Origin: Apus apus
Lineage: Eukaryota; Chordata; Aves; Apodiformes; Apodidae
NCBI RefSeq assembly: GCF_020740795.1
Contig: NC_067312.1
Coordinates: 37,424,905 to 37,488,904, forward strand
Direction: 5' to 3'
Length of the DNA: 64,000 nucleotides
Of the stretch, positions 35,761 through 47,387 are shown piece by piece. Position 1 is the stretch's first letter. The number at the start of each line of letters is the position of its first letter. Position numbers and translations under genes: made by a program. The notes beneath the pieces are model-generated. The model saw only the letters and a program-made list of their open reading frames with translations, had not been told where the DNA came from and made no database searches.

Positions 35761-37180
35761 CGTCGGTGACAAATTTGCCTCTGCAATTTGTGTTACTCAT
35801 TGCTCTGGAGGAAGGAGGAGTTAGTGTTGGTTTGTGGGTTTTTTCTCATCTTGGTGTTTTTTGCCTTAAGCTAGGATTAACTTTCGTATAGATGATGACG
35901 TAAATTAGAGTCCAAAGCTCAGCATGTGTGTCCAGATGTTGTTTAGTTTGTTACATAGCACTTTTTGGGGGACAAAGGCTAGTCCTGTGGAACACAACAT
36001 GTAGTGACGATTTTCAGAAACAAGTACTGGGGTTTGGTTTTCTTTATGGACTGAATACCATCACTTCCTGAGAGCAGATCATCTGTTTCCTTGCTTTGAC
36101 TAGATACCTGATACCATAAGCATGTGATGTATTCTTAGAAAACCCTCGTGCACTAACTTATAAAAACTTGCAGGACAATAGCTAGCAAAATGGTGATGAT
36201 TTTTATTGTAACAGAAAAAAAGCATAGAAAACAACCGTGCAAAAAAAACACATAATGGACCTCTTAAATAGTTGACCTTCCAGTCATTGCACCAAATGTA
36301 AAAGGATATTGTTATTATTTTAGACTCCATATCTACAGCTTATTTTAACAGAAATAGTGTGGGTTTACTTTTAAATTGATGCCCCTTTTTTCTGTTACAG
36401 TAAAAATACTTGTTTGTTGAGGAGGGGCGAGTGTGTTGTTACCTGCTCAGTCCTTTCAAGTGTTAGGTGTCAACGGCCTTACCTCCTTAAGTGTTACATA
36501 GGAGCACAGAGCAGGTAAAAACCAGGGTGTTTGTATGTGGTTAAATAGTTATTAAATTGGTGTGTGGTCTTAGAAAGCAATATTTGACAAATGTTAAACT
36601 GGTTTGACAAAATCTGTAGACTAGTGCTGCTGCCAAGAGAAGTGGCCCCGTTTACTGCCTGTCCTTTTGTTATACCATACCATACCATTTTGCAGGCACA
36701 GGTATCTGCAGGGAGCTCATTAATCTGAAAACTTACATTATTGTCCTCACGCTTCTTTGTTGAAATGAAATTTTAAAAATATCTTTCTTCTTAGCACATC
36801 ACCAAGTTCTTCTGTGGTTTTTGTTTGTTTTTCCACCACGGCTTCTAATTACATGATCCTTTTTATACTTGTAATGCCTGAGCTAGTGATTGTGCTTTTC
36901 TTTAGATATTAGTTGTGCTTTTCTTTTGTGGTATTAATATTGATATAAATGAGTCCCTGAGAGTTACCCTAGGACTATTATAACCTATATGATTATAAAA
37001 TGTCCAAGGTAGAACATATTGAAATCTGTAATGTGACATTTATGTGGCAGGCTTTCTATTAGCATTGGAACAAGCAGTTAAGATTCTGACGGTAGCTTTG
37101 CAAAAAGAAAAAAAAAAGAAGAAAAAAAAAAGGGATAGAAAATAAGTCTTATGGATAATTGTTATTTCTTAATACATTAG
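35383..37180 (+). other. NMRK1: Probable NMRK1 5' UTR intron
   Basis: The region between a candidate donor (GTAAGC near 35382) and candidate acceptors at about 37179-37183 ('acattagcag') just before the NMRK1 start codon. No coding or repeat content is recognised apart from an A-rich tract at about 37100-37133. The splice pairing is inferred. Confidence 0.45.
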
Positions 37181-37264
37181 CAGCTTTCCATGTTGCTGAA
37201 TTAGGACTTTTCACTGGCTGCTATCTTTCACAGTTCAAAGGAAGAACAGAGGAGAAAACCAACT

Positions 37265-37293
37265 ATGAAAGTACTGGTTATTGGCCTTGGAGG
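37265..37293 (+). CDS. NMRK1: NMRK1 coding exon 1
   Basis: ATG and residues 1-9 plus two bases of Gly10 (MKVLVIGLG). Donor GTAAGT at 37294. Confidence 0.95.
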
Positions 37294-40200
37294 GTAAGTA
37301 TTAGTAAATTTCCTCTGCAGCTCAAAACTGGCCCTTTCAGAATGTAGTCACGTAATTTCTGTTTATGAATGGATGTTTTTGCAAATAGATTACTAATACA
37401 ACATACAATTGTCTCTTTTATGGCATGTACCTCTTAAGAAATTGTGTCTATCTCTGTCAGAGATCTCTGGTACCACCTTCCTAACCTCTTTGTTGGCACT
37501 GCTAGATTTCCCTTCTCAAAGCTGTTGGAACCTGTCAGAAAATTTATAGATGTAGAGAGTATTTAATATAAATAAACTTGTTTGGGTTTTTGTCTTTGTG
37601 GTTTACCCTTACTATATAGAAATGTGTGTGTGTGAGCTTGTACATCTGTTTAAAAGATAGATTTTTGTCTTGATGATGTTTTTCCTGTTTTCTAACTCAG
37701 TGTAACAAATGGGGGGAAAACAACGCTGGCAGAAAAGCTTAAGAAAGTGCTTCCCAACTGTGATGTAATCTCTCAAGATGACTTCTTTAAGGTAACAGTA
37801 TTGATGGAAAGACCTGATAGGTGAAAGTAGGCTTGAGTAGATTTTAATATCTTTTTTTCCTCTTTTCAGTTATCTTGAAATTGATACCACTTAAAATAAT
37901 GGTAACTTCATGAGAAACAAAACGAGCACTGCGGTAATTGAACTTTAGGTGGCAAAAACCACTGAGTATTCTCAGGAAAAAGTTTAGTTATCTTTGATAC
38001 CCTTTTAAAATAAGGTATTTGGTGTATCTTGGATGCATTTTTCAAGATACTTTGTGCAGATGAGTGAATTGTATTGTTGTGTTAACCGTACACCCATACA
38101 GCAATAGCTTGTTCTTTGTTTCCCAAATCAAAACAGGAAAACAACTTTTGCATTAACATCAGAGTTGTTTGTTAAGGAGAGTGAAGCAGTTCTTATTTCT
38201 GAAGTAAATTTCTAATGAATTTAAGAGGTATGATTTGGAGAATTTGTTGTTCTAGATCAAATAAAATGTTTGAATTGTATTTTAATAGTTGTATACAGCA
38301 GTTTAATTTTTAAGATAAATTTAATCGATTGGGACACAAAGGTGTATAATCCTTATTGACTGAAGAGTATGTGCCTGTGAAAGTGGTCATCAAAGTAGCC
38401 TTGAAAACATTAAATTTTTTTCCACCTCCAGCCAGAGTCTGAAGTAGAAACAGATGACCGTGGATTTAAGCTGTATGATGGTCAGTAACCTTGATGCATT
38501 GCTTTTCAACATTGTACTGAAACTCTGTTGTGCTGAGCTTCCACAGTTCAACCCCTCCACTTTCTGTCCTCTATCCTTCTGAAGAAGGCAGGAAATGCCT
38601 TGCAGGAAATGGCTAAGACCAGTCTCCTCTCAATTTCTCTCAGCTCACTGGAATAAAAAGAAAACTTGCTGAACTAGTAAACAGCTCAAGCTAGTGCTTG
38701 ACCTTTCATTTCCTCTTTTTAATGTTTTCCTGTATTTCTACAGTTGTGTCTGGTGCAGTGGCAAATGATACTGCTCAGTTGAAAGTCTTTGCTTGCAGCA
38801 GTGGAATAAGCTTTAATTAATCACTTTCTGTATAATGATGGATTTAAAATTTTTTTCACTTTGATAATGAACTCATGGGATACCACCATTGAGTTAAAAC
38901 TTGGGTCTGACCCTGACACCTTCATTTCATGTCAGATTTGGTCACATGGAGACCACATGTTTTGGAGCTTATGGTTAATGCTGGCTCCATGTACCATTTT
39001 AGTCTTATGAAGTTCTAGATCCAGATCCACTTCAGGCCAGTGCTTTGGTTCAGGTCATATGCATTGTAAACAGTTGATTTTTAGCTGATCTGTTACACTT
39101 GATGATCACAAGATGTATTACTTTGGAACATTGGCCTGAACCTTAAATTGTATCTGAAAACTGACTTTTCAGCTGCTTAGTCTTTGGCTTAACTTCTAGA
39201 CTTCATGAAACTGGAACATGAGACTGGAGGGATAAGTTGGACATTTTGATTCAACTACCTGGGTTTAATGCTGCTCTTAAAAGCACCTATAAAATGCGTT
39301 TGATCCTATGTTATCCAGAGGCTTCATTTTCTCTACCATTTAGGGCTTAGCCAATATGTTCTTACATGTCTACAGAGAAAAATAGGTGTTTCTTTGTGCT
39401 GTTTAGCTTTGTATGCTATCCTCCTTTCAATCCAATCAATTCATCCTCACCCTCCAAATACCTGAAACCCAGTAAAAACCAATGTACAAATTTTTGAGCA
39501 CCCTCCCTTTACATGTGTCAGTGACAATTGACAGAAGGGTGGTGGTCTAGAGGTAAATAAGTTTTTACAAGTTTTGTGAAATAGGAGAATGGTCCCTGCA
39601 GTTTCTGTTGTCTTGGGAAAGGCTGTGAAGTGAGTTCACACACTGTTTAGGACCACAAAGTGACCACACACACCAGAAATATCCCAATCCTGGGGAAAGC
39701 ATTAGTTTCAGGGTATGATCAGTCCCATCACGAAACTATCTACATGTGTGAGAGAATTTGTGGGGTAATCCCATTCCCTTCCATTTAGACCTGTATGTGT
39801 AGATTATTTGCTTTTACTGATTACCCAAGGGGTAAGTAAGGGTTATTTTTTTAATCATTATTCTCCATTTTTAAAGGGTGCCTAATTTCCTGTTTTCATC
39901 TAGAGCTTGATGCCCTTTATATGGATGATTTGGTGAAAAGTATTCACAATTGGATGAAAAGCCCAACAAGCTTAGGTGTTGTGACAGAAGAGCCTCAGAA
40001 TGCATGTGACACTGTGAAAAATGCAGATGATGTTTATATTTTGATTGTTGAAGGCTTTCTGCTATACAATTATAAGTAAGCAGTAATTTGTTACCTAGTA
40101 TATTAAAAGCTGCCCTAAAAAAAGAGAGGGAACTAAATATATTATCATCTTAGGCCACTTAATGAACTATGGAATAGAAGATATTTTTTGACCCTTCCTT

Positions 40201-42529
40201 ATGAAGAGTGCAAAAGGAGAAGAAGGTAAGATTATTCAGTTATTGCTCACAGGGGGTCACCTAACCTGGCATGGTTCTTTTGTACTAGCTTTTCTTCAGT
40301 GCTTGCCAAATGTAAGCTAGTAAGAAGATACGTCCTCTGTGATTCCCAGGGAAGACTCTGGATATTTAACCAACTTTAACAATAGCATGCAACTTTTAAC
40401 AATATCATAATATTATGGGGTTGCGATGGGGCTCAGAGAGGAGGGGGGCATGGTTGCACAGGAATATTAAAGTGTTAAATGTTTTAGTAACACTGAAAAG
40501 AGAATTTGTTGTCCAGATACATTATTTACATTACTGACTCCATATTGGAATTAAACCATGTTTAAAATGAGAAAGTTAAAAAAATGCTAAGCAGTCTTAT
40601 ACTTGGTTGAATACAGCTGTGTGATGATTATTGTCAAAGTAACAATGTTCAAGTGTGGTTTTAGTGTACACTTTGTTTAGACTGTGCAATAGTTGTACAT
40701 TATATTTGATTCAGATTATTGAGCCAGTGTCTGACTTGCCTCCAGACTTGGAGCAATACTGTGTTCTTGAAGCAATACATGTACACAAAGTCAGAATCTG
40801 GTGGCTGAGTGAAGAAATTCTCTATTCCACTGGCTTTGGTTGATTCCACTTTTTTTCTTTCTCACTGGACTCTCCTTTAAAGGACTTCAGTGTCCAGACT
40901 GGAAGTGACTAGACAAAATCACTAGTAATTTAACACTGGAACAATCTGTATACCTGTTAAAAATCTTAAAAAGTAATCTGTTCGGGTAACACTTTCAATA
41001 TGGCTTAATTTACAGTAATACCTTTTCCAGTTACAAAAGAAATATTCTTATATCTCATCTTAAATGTAATTTGATTGGCAAAAATAAGTATATTAGCAAG
41101 AGTTCATATCACAGATTCTATTAAAACAAAGGTGCTTCCTTTGCTTGATCAGTTATGGAGCCTCGCAGCCTGTCTTTGTTTTGGATAGGTGCTCTTACTG
41201 ACATTTGGGGGAAAAAATTAAAACAAATATATTTGTTAAAGCAAATATATTTTTATGTAGCACCAGAGTCTATCAGCCAGCAGATACACCGGGGTACTTT
41301 GATGGACACGTGTGGCCTATGTATGTGAAATATAAAAATGAATTGGAAGACGATGCAAGTAACGTTGGTATCGTATCCTTAATTTTAAACTTTTTAAGAT
41401 CCTTAAGTGTGGCATTTGTGCTGTGTTTGTTGGGTTGTGGGTTTTTTCATGTGGAACAGAATTTTCTTAAAATATTTTTGTGGCAATTGGGCAGTAGGTT
41501 TGGAGCTTTTGTGGATTTACTTTTCAAGTCCATAGGGTGGAGGGTTTTTTTTATTTCATTTTAAAATGAAAATTACAAAGTTGGAAATGTTCTAATCACT
41601 AAGTCTGTTTAACAAGCTAGTTTTTGTGTGCAAGTGTGCATACATGCTTTTTGGCTAAACAGGAGGCTTCTGAGACGATGGCAGAATTTTTCAGAACAGA
41701 ATTAAAGTTCTGGCTGAAGTCCTGTAAGAACCAGAAGGTACTTCCTAGATGCTTTTTGTACACACTGCAGTCACCAGTCTTACATGGAAAGTGTCAAAGC
41801 TGAGCCAGCTGATGAGGGCTGCCAGGAGCTTGTGTGATGTTAACACTTGTACAGCTCTTGGACTGCCTACTTCTGGAATGGGGGCCAGAGGAAAGAGAAG
41901 TCAGGTGGCTCATCAGCACAAAGACTATGGCACCACTTCTTCCTGTGCAGGGAGAATGGGAACTGCTGTGCCATTCCTTACCTAGCTCAAACCCTGAAGC
42001 TGAGGAAGTGCCTGAAGTCTTCCACTGCACAGGAACCTTTCTGCTGAATTATTCCATTGCTTTCCTGTCCTAATGTTACACCACTCCTCCTACAGAGACT
42101 TTTATACCACAAAAATTGTAAACTAATTCTTAACTTGAATACTTTTCTACTATGTTGTTATTTTTTACATGTAAAATGAATTTGGGAAAGAAGAAGAAAA
42201 GGGAGGTGTTGTTCTTGCTTATTATTTTTTCATCTGTTCTTACTGCCCCCGTAGGAATACTGAAAACTTTGTCAATTGCTATTAAAGAGAACTGGTATGG
42301 AACTCATGAAAACATTTTTTTTTGGTCTTTCTTAGTTTATTTGGATGGAACAAAATCCCAAGAGGAGCTTTTATCCTGTGTGTATACAGATATAATGCAG
42401 GAATTAAAAAAGATGAGGAAAGGAAGTAAGTAATGTTACTGGAAATTGAAAATGCTTATCCCTTTCCAAGTCATCAAGAAGCTAATCCTCTTATATGAAA
42501 ATACTGCATGGATTATATAGATCTGTATC

Positions 42530-42575
<46 letters not shown>

Positions 42576-42872
42576 CCTTAAACATGTATGCCTGTTACTC
42601 TTAGTCATCATAGGCTATAACTTTAATTTCCTTGAAACTGGAAGTTTTGAAATACTAGCTGAATCCACTGTTATCTAATTATATAGTTGTTTGCTTGTTT
42701 GTTTTTAAAAAGGGAACAGCAGGACTGTAGAGCAAAAAAAACATCAATGAAATCAAACATGTTGGTGGTATTAGCTTCTAATAGACAATTATGTCACGTG
42801 CAAGCAGAGAAAGAACAATACCGGTTAAATATTTGTGTACTTTTTATTTTAGATCAGCAGGTCACAGCATGA
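37265..42872 (+). CDS. NMRK1: Nicotinamide riboside kinase 1, complete in 8 coding exons
   Basis: Exons: 37265-37293, 37701-37791, 38432-38480, 39904-40075, 40154-40225, 41261-41367, 42336-42425, 42853-42872. They total 630 bases: 209 codons plus TGA, in frame across GT-AG junctions. The enzyme phosphorylates nicotinamide riboside with ATP to NMN in cytosolic NAD salvage. The P-loop is GVTNGGKTT at residues 10-18, ISQDDFF at 33-39 carries the catalytic-base region (Asp36), and IVEGFLLYNY lies at 104-113. The CKRRRSTRVY lid region is at 133-142, followed by PGYFDGHVWPMY (148-159) and VYLDGTKS (174-181). It ends QQVTA, like the mammalian LQVTA. It is slightly longer than the human protein (about 199 aa, from memory), mainly around residues 72-98. 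The start has an upstream 'aact' context and gives the family N-terminus. Introns hold no recognised gene. Confidence 0.96.
37701..37791 (+). CDS. NMRK1: NMRK1 coding exon 2
   Basis: Residues 10-40: P-loop and SQDDFFK. Acceptor AACTCAG, donor GTAACA. Confidence 0.96.
38432..38480 (+). CDS. NMRK1: NMRK1 coding exon 3
   Basis: 49 bases, residues 41-56 (PESEVETDDRGFKLYD) plus one base. Acceptor CACCTCCAG, donor GTCAGT. Confidence 0.94.
39904..40075 (+). CDS. NMRK1: NMRK1 coding exon 4
   Basis: 172 bases, residues 57-113 plus two bases. Contains WMKSP and the VEGFLLYNY core strand. Acceptor TTTTCATCTAG, donor GTAAGC. Confidence 0.95.
40154..40225 (+). CDS. NMRK1: NMRK1 coding exon 5
   Basis: 72 bases, residues 114-137 plus two bases (PLNELWNRRYFLTLPYEECK and the Arg cluster). 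It follows a 78-base intron. Acceptor ATCTTAG, donor GTAAGA. Confidence 0.95.
41261..41367 (+). CDS. NMRK1: NMRK1 coding exon 6
   Basis: 107 bases, residues 138-173 plus one base, with TRVYQPADTPGYFDGHVW. Acceptor TTATGTAG. The donor GTATCG is weak, but it is the only one that restores the family VVYLDGTK junction. Confidence 0.92.
42336..42425 (+). CDS. NMRK1: NMRK1 coding exon 7
   Basis: 90 bases, residues 174-203 plus one base (VYLDGTKSQEELLSCVYTDI and the KKMRKG helix). Acceptor TTTCTTAG, donor GTAAGT. Retention of the next intron would end the protein after Gly-Ser-Lys at 42433. Confidence 0.93.
42533..42573. repeat. (AT)n microsatellite
   Basis: About 41 bases of uninterrupted alternating A and T in NMRK1 intron 7. 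Likely length-polymorphic. Confidence 0.97.
42853..42872 (+). CDS. NMRK1: NMRK1 coding exon 8 with stop
   Basis: 20 bases, residues 204-209 (NQQVTA) and TGA. Acceptor TTTATTTTAG. The QVTA end agrees with the mammalian C-terminus, which supports this tiny coding segment. Confidence 0.88.
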
Positions 42873-43725
42873 TAATGTAGAAAGCCTAGGTTCCATTTGA
42901 TAACACCTGAAAAACCCAAGACTGTAATACTTGGCAAGCCAACCAGCTGAGCAGATGTTGTGTGAACCTCCATCATGTTCATGGAACACAAGTGGATTTA
43001 TTGCAACTATTAACTCTGTAAGCCTCAGATATTTTTGAGTGGTATCAACAATGCATTAATCTTTGGAATTTATTCAGTCACTCAGGCTTTGGCTGATCTG
43101 TTAATCTGATTGAATGCATGTCTTTTAAAGAATATTAAGATGCAATTCTGTTGGATTAATAAGCATATGGGAACATACATTAAAGCAATTTGAAATGTTC
43201 ATATAGAAATGACAGTGATTACCTCATATTTTTACCAGCTTCTAATCATGGATAAACATGCTTAGATGAACTAGTTACATGCTGTGGCAATAGTAAGTTT
43301 AAGATTATATAAGCTGTTACACTGCTTATTCAGTAACTGAAGCTGTTATTGAGTACATCATAACTGAACTTACGTAGACTTGCCAGAATTATGTGTATTG
43401 TGCAAAGATTGACTGTTGGGATGGCATAGACCACTAGACAATAAATCCATGCTTCAGGGAGGAGGAGGAAATAATTTTTGTTAATTTTGATAATTCAGGT
43501 TGAAGTTATCCTACCTATCCTAATACCCTAATTAATTATTGTAATTAAAGAGTTCAGAAAGCAGGTATGCTAACTGTATGTTAAAACTTTGTTATAGGAT
43601 TTGTGTTTATAAATTTAAATAAACTAGGAATCTGGGAAGTTAAATCATTTTGGTTGCTGAATAAGTAGTGCATTAAGTCTTACATATTATATACAAGCTC
43701 ATACATTTTTATTAGCGAGAATAAA
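42873..43725 (+). other. NMRK1: NMRK1 3' UTR, candidate extent
   Basis: Sequence after the stop codon. AATAAA signals lie at 43440-43445, 43618-43623 and 43720-43725; any could terminate the transcript. The span is given to the last of these. Confidence 0.5.
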
Positions 43726-44062
43726 AATCGAGCTGCCATCATGAAAAGCAAAGGATGGACTATATTTCTTGCTGTGTGTCAGCTGAATTGATAATGGTGA
43801 TTGAAACGTGATGCTTTACTGTTAGCAGTGTTGACTCGTAAACCTGTATATGACAGAGATCTTAAACAGATTAGAATTGTATTTAAGATGCGTTCAATAC
43901 AAAGTAATTACAAATATTATTTTTTATTATTATTTTGCAGTAAAAATACTTGAAATTACATTTGCTCAAATGCAGTGTCCGTCTGACTTTAAACTGTGTT
44001 CTTTATGTATTTCCCTTTAGAAGGGGTGCAACTGTAACAGATTTAGCTAATAGTTGGATGGT

Positions 44063-45509
44063 TGTGGGGGGTTGCCACCAGGTGCCCACCAAGCTGCTCC
44101 ATCCCCTCCTCAACTAGACAGCAGAAAATAGAATGAAAAGCTCTTGGGTCGAGATAAGGACAGGGAGATGACTCAGCAATTACTGTCATCGGCAAAACAA
44201 GATATGGCTTGGGAAAATTAATTTGTTGCCAATTAACACCAGAGTGTGGTAATGAAAAATCAGAACAAATTTAACCCACCTTCTCCCCACCCTTTCCTTC
44301 TTTCTGGACACAGCTTCACTTGTGGTTTCTCCAAGTGGTGTAGTGGGATGGGAAATGAAGGTTGCTGTGAGTTCATCACACATTGTCTCTGCTGCTCCGT
44401 AATCCTCATATTCTTCCCTGGTTCCAGCCTGGGGTCACTCCCACAGGAGACAGTTCTTGAACTTATTCAGTGTGAGTCCTTCCCATGTGCTGCAGTTCTT
44501 CACAGTCTGCTCCGCCCTTTCCACAGCATGCAGTCCTTAAGGAACAGACTGCTACAGTGTAGGTCCCCCATGGGGTGACAAGTCCTGCAAGCAAACCTGC
44601 ACTAGCAAGGGCTCCTCTGCCCATGGGTCCACAGGTCCTGCCAGAACCTGCTCCTGTGTGGACTCTCCATGGGTGTTCTAGCCTTCCTTCAGAGCACCTT
44701 CACCTGCTCCAGCATGGGGTTCTCCTTGGGCTGCAGGTGGATAACTACCCCAGGCACAAACTGCTTCATCATGGTGACTTTTGACAGTAAGCCAAGGGAG
44801 TTCCCTTCCCATCCAAGTATGTGGAGTCTTATGCATGTTTTATCTCCATGTTATGGTAATTCACTGCTCCACCGCTAGCTGCACATACCCTGGGCATGAC
44901 TGCCAACATGATGGCCAGCTGCAGATCTCACGGTTTGGACAGCAGTTCCTGCTGTCACATCAGTGAGTCCACTAATGAGCAAAACAAGACATCGCAAATG
45001 CATGTTTTATTAGTGCGAGTTTTCTTATCCACCCCTGCAGGGCTTTCTCTTGAGCTTCAGTCCTGAGCAGGGCTCCACTGTGTCAGGTCCCCATTTGATT
45101 AGTACTGGTCCTGGGACTCTCACTGTGGTAACGCCATGCCTTTCAAAAAGCCAAGCCTGTGCCGTGTCCCTGAGGGATCTACACCTGCTTTTCACTCATA
45201 ACACCACCGTCTTCACCACAGGCTGCAGGGGCTGCACCTAAAGCACCTGCTTCCCCTCCTCCTTCACTGACCTTGATGTCCACAGGGCTGTTTCATTCAA
45301 ATATCAAGTCACTTCTCTCTGTGACTCCTGCTGTGCAGCAGTCATTTCCCCTTCTTAAATATGCTATCACAGAGATGCTACCACCATCACTAATGGGCTT
45401 AGCCTCGGCAGCGATGGATCCTTCTTGGCTCTGTCCAACATGGGGGGAGCTTCTCACAGAAGCCTCCCCACCCCATACTAACAAAACCTTGCCACACAAA
45501 TCAAATACA
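44063..45509 (-). mobile_element. Solo LTR (family B), 1.45 kb, minus orientation, with target-site duplication
   Basis: On the minus strand it begins TGTATTTG (from 45509) and ends CCCCCCACA (at 44063), i.e. TG...CA ends. It is flanked by the 5-base direct repeat 'atggt' (44058-44062 and 45510-45514). The U5-like end contains phrases such as 'cttatctcgaccc' on the minus strand, which I recognise from a common avian endogenous retrovirus LTR. The middle consists of degenerate short repeats built on 'ctgctcc' and 'catgggg' phrases. No internal genes adjoin it. Open frames on both strands inside it are chance. Confidence 0.82.
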
Positions 45510-45759
45510 ATGGTGAAGGGCAGAAATTTTTTTGTTTTGCTTTTTCCCATCCCTGCACAGAACTTGTAGCCTTATGGTGTCCCTTTGAGAAAATTTTGAA
45601 GTATTTTCTTACAAAGAAAAATGTGTGAGTGCAATTTAAAATTATATGTTGGTTCCCGAAGAGCATAAGGGATTCTTTTCTGAATTGAGAAGAAAAGGAA
45701 GTGAAGGGTTACAACTTAATGGGCTCCTCCCCAGAGGAGGAAGAATTTCAGTACTGGCA

Positions 45760-46088
45760 GTTCCTGCATGATTTTATTCAACATATTTAGCCGTGATTCA
45801 GAGCAGGGAATGAACAGCAAAATCACCCAGGTTTGCAGATGATAACAAGCTTTCTTTAGTCCAACACTGGTAGAGTGGCAAGGAGCTCAGTTTTGTGAGA
45901 TCCTTTCATGAGCAAAAAGGGTGGATGAGTGCCACTACAGATTTATGCATTTGTGGTGCAAATCATTCATCAAAATATACATGGGACTGAACTTGTAGTT
46001 CAGGAATTTGTAATTACAACTCAGGGCAGAGAGCTTTGACAGTTCTCTGAAACAATTGCTACACTGTAGAGCTACATCAAAATATTAT
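45760..46088 (+). mobile_element. Ancient CR1-like LINE fragment, left part
   Basis: 'ttcaacatatttag' and 'aggtttgcagatgataacaa' match the pattern of the reverse-transcriptase FADD/TKL region of CR1-type LINEs, with stops and indels. It is much more diverged than the other CR1 copies here. It appears continuous with 46839-47345 across the inserted LTR. Confidence 0.5.
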
Positions 46089-46093
46089 GTAGG

Positions 46094-46833
46094 TGTCCTG
46101 GTTTGAGCCAGGATGAAGCCACTTTTACTGGTTTTGTTTTTTTTTTATTTCCCTTCAGTAAGCTGTCTTTTAACTAGTAGCAAAGTGTCCCAGCTTGGGC
46201 TGGTAACAGCTGGAATGTTTTTCTAACTGTTGGGTCTTGAAAGTCGCATCTTTACTCTGCTGGCTCAGACACTATGGGGAGATCTATGACCCCCCCATAG
46301 GAGGCTGAGTTAGACAGACAGCAAAACTGGCTAGAGATATTCCATCCCATATATCTACGTAAGCTCACAGGAAGGTCAGAGATCACAGAAGACAACTTCC
46401 TTCCTGCTTCTTCTTCCCTTGTCTTCTGTCCGTGGCCGGCATCTGGGGAGGACTCCATCCATCCATCCATCCATCCATCCATCCATCCATCCATCCATCC
46501 ATCACCATTGACCCCCAGGCTTGAGCTCTCCTGACCCTCATAACTCTGCTCTCTCTCCAGCAGCTCTGGGACTTTTGGGGGCTGTTTGCAACTCAGGAGA
46601 TGCTGTGGGAGTTGCTGGGGATGGGGGGAGGCAATAGGAGTTTTGCACATTTTCTGAACACGTTTGTATATAATTGTATATATTTTCTTTTACCATTAGT
46701 GTTTAATTAAAGCTGTGTAGTTTAGTTTTCAATCCAGCCAAGTCTCTCTCTTTTTCTCTCTCTCCTTCCCTACCTGGGCGGGAGGGGGAGGGGATCGAGA
46801 GCATTGTTTTCAGTTCTGAGTCAAACATCGCCA
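46094..46833 (+). mobile_element. Solo LTR (family A, second copy) with 5-bp target-site duplication
   Basis: Begins TGTCCTGGTTTGAGCC and ends ACATCGCCA, flanked by the direct repeat 'gtagg' (46089-46093 and 46834-46838). It is 740 bases long and close in sequence to the LTR at 9926-10603 over nearly its full length, for example 'gtttaattaaagctgtgtag' and 'gacactatggggagatct' in both. An AATTAAA signal is at about 46705-46711. It carries a (TCCA)n expansion that the sister copy lacks. No internal retroviral sequence adjoins it. Confidence 0.88.
46454..46503. repeat. (TCCA)n microsatellite inside the LTR
   Basis: About 12.5 perfect TCCA units. The corresponding place in the sister LTR has only about two units. 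The long Trp-Met-Asp-Gly frame on the minus strand comes from this repeat. Confidence 0.97.
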
Positions 46834-46838
46834 GTAGG

Positions 46839-47345
46839 CATCTTACAAAAGGGTATTGCAAACAAGACAAGTGATGCTACTTTGCTCCTAAGTAAAACCA
46901 GTGGACCCACATGTTCATCATTGGGCCAAACTAGTTTCTACTTCTGAAAGGTGTCCATTAGAGTTAAAAGGAAAAGTAATGCAATCAATGCAATGGAGCA
47001 GTTGTTTTGTGTGGACTTAAAAATGCTGGAACTTTCATTCTGGAGAGATGAAGGCTGAAGGAAAAAAGGTCAAGGTTTACAAAATCTTGAAACTTGCAGA
47101 ACTAGTTTACACCAAATTGTACAAATATTAGTTTAGGAGGCACTCCTCCTGCACTTAAATCAGATTGACAAATTAAGGTTGTATTTCACATGGATGAAGA
47201 TGGTATTTCACAGAGCAGTGAGCCTCTTGGATTTATTGCCATAGGACGCAAACAGTACCAGCAGGATCAAAATTGATTGGGAAGATTCGGAGACACCACA
47301 TCCATAATTAGTAGAAGAAGCAGAGAGTGGTATACCGTGGATGGC
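46839..47345 (+). mobile_element. Ancient CR1-like LINE fragment, right part
   Basis: 'gaaggctgaaggaaaaaagg', 'caaggtttacaaaat', 'taggaggcac' and 'gccataggac' follow the order of the 3' coding end of CR1/L3-type LINEs (arginine-rich helix, YK-x-L, then the terminal conserved Trp-Asn block). Many substitutions and frame breaks indicate great age. Confidence 0.5.
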
Positions 47346-47387
47346 CCATAGAAAGCAGCCAGGGTCACCTTTGGTACCTTAATTGTG

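Noticed and set aside
41663-41737. Exon-like 75-base segment between NMRK1 exons 6 and 7 (AG before, GTAC after)
   Set aside because: In the phase left by exon 6 it hits a stop after three codons, and the family sequence joins exon 6 directly to exon 7.
42152-42433. 93-codon plus frame as a stand-alone gene
   Set aside because: It is NMRK1 exon 7 read from the preceding intron into the following one.
46252-46650. 132-codon minus frame with a Trp-Met-Asp-Gly repeat
   Set aside because: It is the LTR read backwards through the (TCCA) microsatellite. A similar frame in the sister LTR (10172-10441) lacks the repeat.
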